DNA from: Micromonospora chokoriensis
Lineage (GTDB): Bacteria; Actinomycetota; Actinomycetes; Mycobacteriales; Micromonosporaceae
Assembly (NCBI RefSeq): GCF_900091505.1
Contig: NZ_LT607409.1
Span: 5,952,001-6,016,000, forward strand
Reading direction: 5' to 3'
Length of the DNA stretch: 64,000 nucleotides
Part shown: piece by piece, positions 43,246-51,389 of the stretch
Position numbering within the stretch: the stretch's first letter is position 1
Layout of the letters: each line of letters begins with the position of its first letter
Made by a program: the position numbers and the translations under genes
Notes under the pieces: generated by a model
The model's database searches: none
What the model was told of the DNA's origin: nothing
The model's input: only the letters and a program-made list of their open reading frames with translations

Positions 43246-44391
43246 ATGGCACGAGCGCGGAGCACTGACGTCGAACGGTCACTCGGCCGGCGGATGCGGG
43301 GCGTGGCCGGGCTGGCCGCGCTCGCCGGCCTGGCCTGGGTCGCCCGGGATGTGCCGGCGGCGCTCGGCGGCCGGCTCAGCGGGGCCCGCGCCGAACGGGC
43401 GGCCCGCTCGCCCCAGTTCCGCGACGGCACCTTCCACAACCAGGCCGGCACCCGCACGATGGTCGCCGAGCCGGGCCGCAACCTGGTCCGCGAGCTGATC
43501 TTCGGTAAGCAGAAGCGACGCCCGACCACACCCGTGCCGCTGCTGCGCCCCAGCGCCCCGCCCGGGTCCGCCGACGCCTCCGACGAGCTGAACATCGTCT
43601 GGTACGGGCACGCCTCGACGCTGATCGAGATCGAGGGCCGCCGGGTGCTGCTCGACCCGGTGTGGAGCGAGCGGTGCTCCCCCTCCGGGCTGGTGGGTCC
43701 TCGCCGGCTGCACGGGCCACCGGTGGGCATCGACGAGCTGCCGCCGCTGGACGCCATCCTGATCTCGCACGACCACTACGACCACCTCGACATGGCCACC
43801 GTGCGGGCGCTGCTCGCCGGGCAGTCCGCGCCGTTCCTGGTGCCGCTCGGGGTGGGGGCGCACCTGGACCGCTGGGGCGTACCCGCCGAACGGATCATCG
43901 AACTGGACTGGTCCGAGTCGCACCGGGTCGCCGGGCTGGAGATCACGGCGACCGCCGCCCAGCACTTCTCCGGCCGGGGGCTGCGCCGCGACGGCACGCT
44001 CTGGAGCTCCTGGGTGGTGGCCGGGGCCCGCCGCAAGGTCTTCTACACCGGTGACTCGGGTTACTTCGACGGGTACGCGGCGATCGGCGCCGAACACGGG
44101 CCGTTCGACGTGACGCTGATGCAGATCGGCGCGTACGACCGGGCCTGGCCGACCATCCACATGTTCCCCGAGGAGGCGGTCGACGCCCACGTCGACCTGC
44201 GCGGCGGGCTGTTCGTCCCGGTGCACTGGGCGACGTTCAACCTGGCCCTGCACGACTGGTCCGAGCCGGTCGACCGGCTGTGGGCCGAGGCGAAGGCCCG
44301 CGACGTACGGCTCGCTGTGCCTCGCCCGGGTGAGCGGGTGGTGGTCGACGAGCCGCCCGCCGTCGACGGCTGGTGGCAGGCCGTCGCCTGA
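43246..44391 (+). CDS. Metallo-beta-lactamase-fold hydrolase (NAPE-PLD-like)
   Basis: 381 aa. The zinc site is ISHDHYDHLDMATV (the HxHxDH motif), preceded by IVWYGHASTLIEIEGRRVLLDPVWSERCSPSGLVGPRRLHGPPV, which is typical of the NAPE-PLD/UlaG-like group, and followed by TAAQHFSGRG and IHMFPEEAVDAH. The N-terminus has a weak hydrophobic stretch (VAGLAALAGLAWVARDVPAAL), so membrane association is possible. Such enzymes cleave phosphodiesters or lactones; the substrate is unknown. CGGAGGG precedes ATG 43246. It is convergent with dgt, 56 nt away. Confidence 0.87.
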   Translation: MARARSTDVERSLGRRMRGVAGLAALAGLAWVARDVPAALGGRLSGARAERAARSPQFRDGTFHNQAGTRTMVAEPGRNLVRELIFGKQKRRPTTPVPLLRPSAPPGSADASDELNIVWYGHASTLIEIEGRRVLLDPVWSERCSPSGLVGPRRLHGPPVGIDELPPLDAILISHDHYDHLDMATVRALLAGQSAPFLVPLGVGAHLDRWGVPAERIIELDWSESHRVAGLEITATAAQHFSGRGLRRDGTLWSSWVVAGARRKVFYTGDSGYFDGYAAIGAEHGPFDVTLMQIGAYDRAWPTIHMFPEEAVDAHVDLRGGLFVPVHWATFNLALHDWSEPVDRLWAEAKARDVRLAVPRPGERVVVDEPPAVDGWWQAVA

Positions 44392-44447
44392 GACAGCCCG
44401 CCCCGCCGACGCCCTGGCCCTGAGCCGTCCGGCCCGGGTCTCGCGGG

Positions 44448-45959
44448 TCAGAGCACGAAGGCGTCGGTCCAGAGGGCGCCGGAGCGGCCGGAGAGCGCGT
44501 CCAGCATGGCCACCGCCTGCCCGTCGGTGAGCTGCGCGACGAAGTCCACGATGGCGCGCCCCCGGGCGCGGCCGATCCGGTCCGGGATGCGCGGGTGCAG
44601 CTCGGCCTCGGCCAACTCGACGAGGTCGTGCAGTCGGCGGGGCAGCCGTGACTCCTCCTCCGGGTCGAGCAGCCACTCCCAGAGCGCCTCGACCAGGGTG
44701 CCCAGCAGGCGGGCCTGGCCGCGCTGGTGCAGGGCGAGGTCCGGGCGGGCCAGGACGAACCGGTGGTGGACGAACTTGAGCACCTGCACCTCGTGCCACT
44801 GCGCGCAGCCCAGCAGCACGTACCCGGAGCGCACCGACGGCTGGTCCGTCACGGTGATGGCCTCGACGAAGCGGGTGGACCAGCGGGCGGAGAACCGCGC
44901 CACGTACTGCTCGGCCTCGATCGAGCCGTCGAACGGCATCGCCAGCAGCCCGTCGACCAACTCCTCGCGGACGTGCTCGACGGCGGCGGCGAACGCGTCG
45001 TCGTCGGCGATCCAGGCGTCCTTGCGGTGCAGTTGCCGCCGCAACCGCTCGATCGCCGCCCCGGGCCGCCGCGCCGACGTGGCCAGCGCCGCGTCGGTGA
45101 TCGCCCGGAAGTGCCCACTCTCGCGCTGCCACGCCATCAGCTCGGCAGAGACCGAACCCTGTTGGAGCACACCGACCCGGTAGAAGTCCTCCACGTCGTG
45201 GATGGCGTACGCGATGTCGTCGGCGGTGTCCATCACCGACGCCTCCACGGTCTGCTGCCACTCCGGGATGCGGCCGGCGAACGGCTCCCGGGCCTGGCGC
45301 AGGTCGTCGAGTTCCGTCCGGTACGCGCCGAACTTCGACGAGCCGCTCTCCGGGTCGTCCGGCGGCGGGGTGGCCCCGCGCGGCGGCGGGTCCATCGTGC
45401 GGGGGTGCGGGTCGGGATGGTCCAGCCGGGTCCACGGGTACTTCAGCATCGCCGCGCGGACCGCGGCGGTCAGGTCCAGCCCGGTGGTGGCCGCGCCGCG
45501 GATCTCGGTGCTGGTGACGATCCGGTACGACTGGGCGTTGCCCTCGAAACCGTCGGCCAGGCCGAGGCGCTGCCGGGCCAGCCGGTCCAGCACCCGCTCC
45601 CCCAGGTGCCCGAACGGCGGGTGACCGAGGTCGTGGGCGAGCGCCGCCGCCTCCACCACGTCGGGGTCGAGGCCACCGAGCTTGTCCAGCAGGTCACACC
45701 ACCGGTCGTCGGCCGTCAGCCGCTCGGCGATGGCCCGGGCCACCTGGGCGACCTTGAGGCTGTGGGTGAGCCGGTTGTGCACCAGCAGCCCGGAGCCGAC
45801 CGGGCTGATCACCTGGGTGACACCGCCGAGGCGGGCGAAGAACGGTGAGCCGACGATCCGGTCCCGGTCGGCGCGGAACGGGTTGGCCGTCAGGTCACCG
45901 AGGGCTCGGGCGCTGCCGCCGAAGAGCCGCCGGGCGCGCGGCTCCGCAGGTGTTTCCAT
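44448..45959 (-). CDS. dgt: Deoxyguanosinetriphosphate triphosphohydrolase
   Basis: 503 aa from ATG 45959. TAGCGT ends 7 nt upstream, so the start is placed here, not at 46082. HD-domain residues: His66 (NRLTHSLKV), then His109-Asp110 and His113/His118 in AHDLGHPPFGHLGE, and the later DTADDIAYAIHDVEDF with its Asp. The N-terminus RTPFRADRDR-like (TANPFRADRDRIVGSPFFARL) is the family start. It splits dGTP (and in actinomycetes often other dNTPs) to deoxynucleoside and triphosphate, controlling nucleotide pools. It is divergent from tex. Confidence 0.93.
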   Translation of the reverse strand: METPAEPRARRLFGGSARALGDLTANPFRADRDRIVGSPFFARLGGVTQVISPVGSGLLVHNRLTHSLKVAQVARAIAERLTADDRWCDLLDKLGGLDPDVVEAAALAHDLGHPPFGHLGERVLDRLARQRLGLADGFEGNAQSYRIVTSTEIRGAATTGLDLTAAVRAAMLKYPWTRLDHPDPHPRTMDPPPRGATPPPDDPESGSSKFGAYRTELDDLRQAREPFAGRIPEWQQTVEASVMDTADDIAYAIHDVEDFYRVGVLQQGSVSAELMAWQRESGHFRAITDAALATSARRPGAAIERLRRQLHRKDAWIADDDAFAAAVEHVREELVDGLLAMPFDGSIEAEQYVARFSARWSTRFVEAITVTDQPSVRSGYVLLGCAQWHEVQVLKFVHHRFVLARPDLALHQRGQARLLGTLVEALWEWLLDPEEESRLPRRLHDLVELAEAELHPRIPDRIGRARGRAIVDFVAQLTDGQAVAMLDALSGRSGALWTDAFVL

Positions 45960-46114
45960 GATCGCCACGCTAGCGCAGGCCGGAAGGGACCGCCGCCGGG
46001 TCACCCGGGCGGGCGCGGCGGTTCGGTCTGCCGCCCCGGCCGGGCGCGGCGACAGCGACCGGGGCCGCCCGGCAGAATGCAACCGGTACCCACTCCCGAA
46101 GGCGGATCGAGATC

Positions 46115-48544
46115 GTGACCCAGTCTGTTCATCAGCGGATCGCCGACGAGCTCGGCGTGGCCGAGCGTCAGGTGCGGGCGGCCGTGGAGCTGCTCGACGG
46201 CGGCGCCACAGTGCCGTTCATCGCCCGCTACCGCAAGGAGGCCACCGGCCTGCTCGACGACACCCAGCTGCGCACCCTGGAGGAGCGGCTGCGCTACCTG
46301 CGCGAGCTGGACGAGCGGCGGGCCGCGGTGCTGGAGTCGATCCGCACCCAGGGCAAGCTCGACGAGGCCCTGGAAGCGCAGATCATGGCCGCCGACTCGA
46401 AGTCCCGGCTGGAGGACATCTACCTGCCGTACAAGCCCAAGCGGCGGACCCGGGCGCAGATCGCCCGCGAGGCCGGGTTGGCCCCGCTGGCCGAGTCGCT
46501 GCTGGCCGACCCCAGCCAGGACCCGCGGGCCACCGCCGCCGGGTTCGTCGACGAGGACAAGGGTGTCGCGGACGTCGCCGCCGCGCTGGAGGGCGCGCGG
46601 GCGATCCTCATCGAGACCTTCGCGGAGGACGCCGACCTGATCGGCACGCTCCGCGAGCAGATGTGGTCGCGGGGCCGCCTCGTTTCCCGGGTACGCGACG
46701 GCCAGGAGACGGCCGGCGCGAAGTTCGCCGACTACTTCGACTTCTCCGAGCCGTACCCGAAGCTGCCCTCACACCGGATCCTGGCCATGTTCCGGGGCGA
46801 GAAGGAGGGCGTGCTCGACCTGACCATGGATCCGGAGGAGGCCGGCGACGCCGACGCCGTACCGACCGGACCCAGCCGGTACGAGGCGGCCATCGCCGGA
46901 CGGTTCGGGGTGTCCGACGCCGGTCGTCCGGCGGACCGCTGGCTGACCGACACCGTGCGGTGGGCGTGGCGCACCCGCATCCTCATCCACCTCGGCGCGG
47001 ACCTGCGGTTGCGGTTGTGGCAGGCGGCCGAGGAGGAGGCGGTACGGGTCTTCGCGACGAACCTGCGGGACCTGCTGCTGGCCGCGCCGGCCGGCACCCG
47101 GCCCACCATGGGTCTCGACCCGGGCCTGCGGACCGGCGTGAAGGTGGCTGTGGTGGACGCCACCGGCAAGGTGCTCGCCACCGACACCATCTACCCGCAC
47201 GAGCCCCGTCGGCAGTGGGACGCGTCGATCGAGACCCTGGCCCGGCTGGCCGGGGCGCACGGGGTGGAGCTGGTGGCAATCGGCAACGGCACCGCCTCGC
47301 GGGAGACCGACAAGCTGGCCGGCGACCTGATCAAGAAGTATCCGCAGCTCAACCTGACCAAGGTGATGGTCTCCGAGGCGGGCGCGTCGGTCTACTCCGC
47401 GTCCGCGTACGCCTCGCAGGAGCTGCCCGGGATGGACGTGTCGCTGCGCGGCGCGGTCTCCATCGCCCGGCGGCTCCAGGACCCGCTCGCCGAACTGGTC
47501 AAGATTGACCCGCGGTCGATCGGAGTGGGGCAGTACCAGCACGACCTGTCCGAGGCGAAGCTGTCCCGGTCGCTGGACGCGGTCGTGGAGGACTGCGTCA
47601 ACGCCGTCGGGGTGGACGTCAACACCGCGTCCGCGCCGCTGCTGACCCGGGTCTCCGGGATCGGGGCCGGGTTGGCCGAGAACATCGTGCTGCACCGGGA
47701 CGCCAACGGGCCGTTCCGGTCGCGCTCCGAGCTGAAGAAGGTGGCACGGCTCGGCCCGAAGGCGTTCGAGCAGTGCGCCGGCTTCCTGCGTATCCCCGAC
47801 GGCGACGATCCGCTGGATTCGTCGAGCGTGCACCCGGAGGCGTACCCGGTGGTGCGCCGGATCCTCACCAGCACCGGTCAGGACCTGCGCTCGGTGATCG
47901 GCAGGAGCGGGATCCTGCGCGGCCTGCGGGCCACCGACTTCGTCGACGAGCGGTTCGGTCTGCCCACCGTCACCGACATCCTCGCCGAGTTGGAGAAGCC
48001 GGGCCGCGACCCTCGGCCGGAGTTCCGCACCGCCACCTTCGTCGAGGGCGTGGAGAAGATCAGCGACCTGACGCCCGGCATGGTGCTCGAAGGCGTGGTC
48101 ACCAACGTGGCCGCGTTCGGCGCGTTCGTCGACGTCGGGGTGCACCAGGACGGGCTGGTGCACGTCTCGGCCATGTCCCGGACCTTCGTTAAGGACCCCC
48201 GCGAGGTGGTGAAGTCCGGTGACGTGGTCAAGGTCCGGGTGCTCGACGTGGACGTACCCCGCAAGCGCATCTCGTTGACCCTGCGCCTGGAGGACGAACC
48301 CGCCGTCACCGGTGGTGGTGGCCGGACGAGCCAGGAGGGTCGCGGCGGCCCGGCGCAGCGCGGACCGCAGGGTGGTCGTGGCGGTCAGCAGGGCGGACGT
48401 GGTCCGCAGGACCAGCGCGGCGGCCAGGGTCGACGCGGCGGTCAGCCACAGGGTCGCGGCGGTCAGCAGCAGGGTCGCGGCGGCGGTCCGGCTCCGGCCA
48501 ACGACGCGATGGCCGAGGCTCTGCGCCGCGCCGGGCTGGCCTGA
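46115..48544 (+). CDS. tex: Tex family RNA-binding protein with Arg/Gly-rich tail
   Basis: 809 aa from GTG 46115. Tex N-terminal helices begin IADELGVAERQVRAAVELLDGGATVPFIARYRKEATG; the YqgF-like RNase H fold is near 330-460 (TMGLDPGLRTGVKVAVVDATGKV); a helix-hairpin-helix is near 500-560 (NTASAPLLTRVSGIGAGLAENIV); and the S1 domain is near 650-720 (GMVLEGVVTNVAAFGAFVDVGVHQDGLVHVS). The tail ~725-800 is low-complexity Gly/Arg/Gln (GGRGGQQGGRGPQDQRGGQ...), an RGG-like stretch absent from many Tex proteins. Tex binds RNA and transcription complexes. A strong terminator follows. Confidence 0.93.
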   Translation: MTQSVHQRIADELGVAERQVRAAVELLDGGATVPFIARYRKEATGLLDDTQLRTLEERLRYLRELDERRAAVLESIRTQGKLDEALEAQIMAADSKSRLEDIYLPYKPKRRTRAQIAREAGLAPLAESLLADPSQDPRATAAGFVDEDKGVADVAAALEGARAILIETFAEDADLIGTLREQMWSRGRLVSRVRDGQETAGAKFADYFDFSEPYPKLPSHRILAMFRGEKEGVLDLTMDPEEAGDADAVPTGPSRYEAAIAGRFGVSDAGRPADRWLTDTVRWAWRTRILIHLGADLRLRLWQAAEEEAVRVFATNLRDLLLAAPAGTRPTMGLDPGLRTGVKVAVVDATGKVLATDTIYPHEPRRQWDASIETLARLAGAHGVELVAIGNGTASRETDKLAGDLIKKYPQLNLTKVMVSEAGASVYSASAYASQELPGMDVSLRGAVSIARRLQDPLAELVKIDPRSIGVGQYQHDLSEAKLSRSLDAVVEDCVNAVGVDVNTASAPLLTRVSGIGAGLAENIVLHRDANGPFRSRSELKKVARLGPKAFEQCAGFLRIPDGDDPLDSSSVHPEAYPVVRRILTSTGQDLRSVIGRSGILRGLRATDFVDERFGLPTVTDILAELEKPGRDPRPEFRTATFVEGVEKISDLTPGMVLEGVVTNVAAFGAFVDVGVHQDGLVHVSAMSRTFVKDPREVVKSGDVVKVRVLDVDVPRKRISLTLRLEDEPAVTGGGGRTSQEGRGGPAQRGPQGGRGGQQGGRGPQDQRGGQGRRGGQPQGRGGQQQGRGGGPAPANDAMAEALRRAGLA

Positions 48545-48587
48545 CGGGTCAGCCTTCCCCGGAGGCCGTCGGCCCTGCGACGCTCCC

Positions 48588-48623
48588 GGCCCCTCGATCA
48601 CGTGGTTGCGTGATCGAGGGGCC
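48588..48623 (+). terminator. 15-bp perfect hairpin after tex
   Basis: GGCCCCTCGATCACG (48588-48602) and CGTGATCGAGGGGCC (48609-48623) pair exactly around a 6-nt loop, 44 nt past the tex stop. Confidence 0.85.
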
Positions 48624-48667
48624 GTGTGGCCGAGGCCGAGTGACCCGGGGGTCGACGGGGGTGACGG

Positions 48668-48889
48668 GCCCTTTGGAGCTGATGCCGTTAACGAATCGCG
48701 GGAGTGGTCACGATTGATCGCCGTCTTGATTGCGGTTCGTCGCCGGCTTGATTGCGGTTGATCGTGGTTGGGTCGCCGGCTTGGCCGCGGTTGTTCGCCA
48801 GCTTGGCCGCGGTTGGCCACCGGCTCGGCCGCGGTTGGCCGCCAGCTCGGCCGCCGGTTGATGTCACAGACGATTCAGCTCCATAGGGC
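48668..48889. repeat. Mosaic element: 15-nt terminal inverted repeats around 22-bp tandem units
   Basis: The ends GCCCTTTGGAGCTGA (48668-48682) and TCAGCTCCATAGGGC (48875-48889) are inverted repeats with one mismatch. Inside, 48716-48859 holds about six degenerate copies of a 22-bp unit of the pattern G-TCGCC-GCTTG--TGCGGTT, starting at 48716, 48738, 48773 (short), 48793, 48815 and 48837. The inner right end (48857-48877) shares 19 of 21 bases with 1176-1196, which also follows a tandem array. This fills most of the 440-nt gap between tex and the next gene. No frame in it looks coding. Confidence 0.75.
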
Positions 48890-48985
48890 GACCACAGCGG
48901 ACCCGGGGGGCAAGCGCGACCAGTGCGGCGGGCGGGTGAAAAAATCGGCTCGTGTGCACGCGGGGTCCGGGGCGATGATCTCACG

Positions 48986-49876
48986 GTGAATATGCACGCG
49001 GATCAGGTCGACGTGGCGGTGGACGTGGTCGCCGCGCTGGTGGCCGAGCAGTTTCCCCGGTGGCGGGGCCTGCCGGTGCGGCCACTCCCCTCGACCGGCA
49101 CGGTGAACGCCCTGTTCCGGCTCGGCGCGGAGGTCGTGCTGCGGTTCCCGCTGCGGCCGAACGCCTCTCCGGATCTGCGCGGCGAGCTACGACGGGAGCA
49201 GGAGCACGCGCGGATGCTCGCCGCGCGGATGCCGGTCGCGGTGCCCGAACCGCTCGGGCTCGGTGAGCCGGGCGACGGATATCCGGGGTCGTGGGCGGCG
49301 TACCGGTTCATCCCCGGGGAGACGGCCGAGCGGGACCGGATCGGCGACCTGGACGGCTTCGCCCGTGACCTGGCCGGCGTCGTGACCGCCCTTTGTGGCA
49401 TCGACACCGGCGGTCGGGTGTGGTCCGGGTCGGGTCGGGGTGGACCCCTGGCCGACCAGGATGCCGATGTGCGGGCCGCGCTGGCCGCCAGCGACGCACT
49501 CACCGACACCGGCGCGCTCGCCGCGGTCTGGAACCGGTGCCGGCACGCGCGCCGCGACGATCCCGCCGACAGGTGGATCCACGCCGATCTGATGCCGGGC
49601 AACCTGCTGGTCCGCGACGGTCGGCTGGCCGCGGTCATCGACCTGGAGACGGTCTGCGTGGGCGACCCGGCGGTGGACCTCATGCCGGCGTGGAACCTGC
49701 TCGACGCCGGGTCCCGGGAGACGTACCGGCGGGCGTTGGGCGTGGACGACGCGACCTGGGAGCGCGGGCGCGGCTGGGCGCTGGTGCAGGCGATCAACGC
49801 GCTGCCGTACTACGTCGAGACCAACCCGGTGATGGCCGCGATCGCCCGGCGCACACTGCGGGCCGTCCTCGAGTAG
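48986..49876 (+). CDS. Aminoglycoside-phosphotransferase-fold kinase
   Basis: 296 aa from GTG 48986 (ATG 48992 is also possible). The protein kinase-like APH fold is shown by GTVNALFRLGAEVVLRFPLRP (nucleotide lobe), WIHADLMPGNLLVRDGRLAAVIDLETVCVGDPAVDLMPAWNLL, the Brenner-type HxD.x4N and the metal-binding D (IDLE). The LMPAWNLL and PGSWAAYRFIPGETA blocks place it in the broad APH-like family that phosphorylates antibiotics, choline or sugars. A drug-resistance role is not implied. The two downstream frames are independent. Confidence 0.82.
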   Translation: MNMHADQVDVAVDVVAALVAEQFPRWRGLPVRPLPSTGTVNALFRLGAEVVLRFPLRPNASPDLRGELRREQEHARMLAARMPVAVPEPLGLGEPGDGYPGSWAAYRFIPGETAERDRIGDLDGFARDLAGVVTALCGIDTGGRVWSGSGRGGPLADQDADVRAALAASDALTDTGALAAVWNRCRHARRDDPADRWIHADLMPGNLLVRDGRLAAVIDLETVCVGDPAVDLMPAWNLLDAGSRETYRRALGVDDATWERGRGWALVQAINALPYYVETNPVMAAIARRTLRAVLE

Positions 49877-49899
49877 GCCCGTCGCGTACCGTCGACGTC

Positions 49900-50334
49900 G
49901 TGACTGAGCCGGACGGCCGGACGTGGCGGGACCAGCAGCGGCAGGCGGTGCGCGCGCACGCCGACGCGGACGCGCGGCGGCGGGCCGCCGAGCAGGCCGA
50001 GGCGGCGACGCTGGTGGCCTGGTTCGTGGCCGAGGCGACCCGGCGCGGGCTGCCTCCCACCCGCCTGGTCGCCCGCGGTTACGACGGCCGCGGGCGCTAC
50101 CGGACCAGGCTGACCGGGTGGTACGTCGACCGGGCCGAGACCCGGGCCGTGGACGTGGACGGCCGGTTCCACCTGTTGCACGTGCCGGGCGGCCTGCGGG
50201 CCCGCCTGTTCGGCGCCGAGCCGCAGCCCAGCCCGGCGCCGCTGGTCGTCGGTGCCGGTGGCCGCGACGGCGAGTCGATCCCGTTGCGGACGCTGCTCAG
50301 CCGCCTGTTGGACGACCCGGCCATCGGCGGGTAA
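49900..50334 (+). CDS. Conserved actinobacterial hypothetical protein, 144 aa
   Basis: GTG 49900 is preceded by TACCGT (49887-49892) with 7 nt between, so it is probably leaderless. A long coiled-coil-like N-terminus (DQQRQAVRAHADADARRRAAEQAEAATLVAWFVAEATRR) is followed by a beta-rich half, RYRTRLTGWYVDRAETRAVDVDGRFHLLHVPGGLRARLFGAEPQPSPAPLVVGAGGRDGESIPLRTLL. The pattern 'W..Q...A..AH......R.AE..EA..L...FV.EA..RG..P..L.A..Y.G..RYRT.L.GWY' recurs in actinomycete genomes. The function is unknown. It follows the kinase gene by 23 nt. Confidence 0.7.
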   Translation: MTEPDGRTWRDQQRQAVRAHADADARRRAAEQAEAATLVAWFVAEATRRGLPPTRLVARGYDGRGRYRTRLTGWYVDRAETRAVDVDGRFHLLHVPGGLRARLFGAEPQPSPAPLVVGAGGRDGESIPLRTLLSRLLDDPAIGG

Positions 50335-50678
50335 CGCCCACCACCCGCGCGCCGGGCAGGCAGCCCACGCCAGGTTGAACGATCACCAGTAGTAGCTGAG
50401 GCACCCTTTCACCTGGCGTTACTACTCTCCGAAGCCTCTTCGTCACCATGGTCCGACCGGTCAGTTCTTCCCCTCCCGACTGGCCGACGCATGCCTGCCG
50501 CTCGGGCGGTTAGCCGCCGAGCCTGCACAACGCCGCCGAATTGGCCGTGTCCGACTACGGGGTTTCGGGGTTGATCGGGGGAATGCGGACCCCGTGTCGC
50601 TATTCGCCTTCGACACGCCGTCTATCCCTGATATGACAAATGCGTACGTTTTGTGTAGGTCACGTGGGAGGTCGCAAC
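50335..50678 (+). other. Leader and promoter region of the glycan operon
   Basis: 344 nt without a gene. It is less GC-biased than the surrounding coding sequence. ACGGGGT (50557-50563) and ACCCCGT (50589-50595) can form a 7-bp stem around a 25-nt G-rich loop. AGTAGTA at 50389-50395 could pair with TTACTACT at 50420-50427. A -10-like TATCCC/GATATG lies near 50622-50634. An in-frame ATG at 50640 precedes the chosen start. I find no match to a known riboswitch. Confidence 0.4.
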
Positions 50679-51389
50679 GTGCCAGTGCCTGGTGGTCTCG
50701 TGGATGCTGATCTGCCCCTGCGCCGACGCAGCCCGGAGCGGAGCAAGCGAATCATCGACGTGGTCGTGGCGGCGGTCGTTCTGATCCTGGCCACGCCAGT
50801 GTTGGTCATGGTGGCGGCCCTGGTCGCGATTGGTCTCGGACGGCCGGTGCTGTTCCGCCAGTGCCGCGCCGGGCTGCACGGACAGCCCTTCGAACTGGTC
50901 AAGTTCCGCACCATGCGGCCACCCAACCTGAAGCTCGGTCTGCTCGGCGACAGCGACCGGCTCACCCCACTCGGGCGTTGGTTGCGCGCCACCAGCCTGG
51001 ACGAGTTGCCGACGCTCTGGAACGTCCTACGGGGCGACATGAGCCTGGTCGGCCCACGACCGCTCCTTCCCGAGTACCTCAGCCGCTACTCCCCCCACCA
51101 GGCCCGCCGGCACGAGGTACGTCCTGGTGTCACCGGCCTGGCCCAGGTGCGCGGGCGCAACAGCCTGAGCTGGGAGGAGAAGCTGGACTTCGACGTGCGG
51201 TACGTGGACAGCCACAACCTCCGTGGCGACCTGACGATCGTCGCCGCGACCGTGCGGACGGTACTGCGCCGCGAGGGAATCTCCGCGGCCGGGTCCGTCA
51301 CGGCGCCCGAGTTCCTCGGTACGCCCGGCTGGTCGTCGCCACACACCGAACCCCACCCGGTGACCACACGCTCGGGCGGTGCCCGATGA
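50679..51389 (+). CDS. Phosphoglycosyl transferase (PglC/WcaJ-type initiating sugar transferase)
   Basis: 236 aa from GTG 50679, placed by GGGAGG at 50666-50671. A single re-entrant membrane helix lies at 25-53 with Pro40 (ILATPVLV), like PglC. Then come FRQCRAGLHGQPFELVKFRTM and TSLDELPTLWNVLRGDMSLVGPRP, with the Asp108-Glu109 catalytic dyad, and the conserved RPGVTGLAQVRGRNSLSWEEKLDFDVRYVD. It transfers a sugar phosphate from a UDP-sugar to undecaprenyl phosphate, the committed step of surface-glycan assembly. With the next two genes it forms a PglC-E-D set. Its stop overlaps the aminotransferase start by 4 nt. Confidence 0.92.
   Translation: MPVPGGLVDADLPLRRRSPERSKRIIDVVVAAVVLILATPVLVMVAALVAIGLGRPVLFRQCRAGLHGQPFELVKFRTMRPPNLKLGLLGDSDRLTPLGRWLRATSLDELPTLWNVLRGDMSLVGPRPLLPEYLSRYSPHQARRHEVRPGVTGLAQVRGRNSLSWEEKLDFDVRYVDSHNLRGDLTIVAATVRTVLRREGISAAGSVTAPEFLGTPGWSSPHTEPHPVTTRSGGAR

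Noticed and set aside
46769..48820. 683-aa minus-strand frame across tex and its terminator
   Set aside because: It crosses the terminator and the repeat element and has no domain; tex is well supported.
48716..48859. Possible CRISPR array
   Set aside because: Units of 22 bp are directly adjacent and degenerate, with no spacers and no cas genes; the heptamers at 1090 likewise have no spacers.
48986..49876. Aminoglycoside resistance gene
   Set aside because: The fold is APH-like, but the family is broad and no resistance-specific features or mobile context are present.
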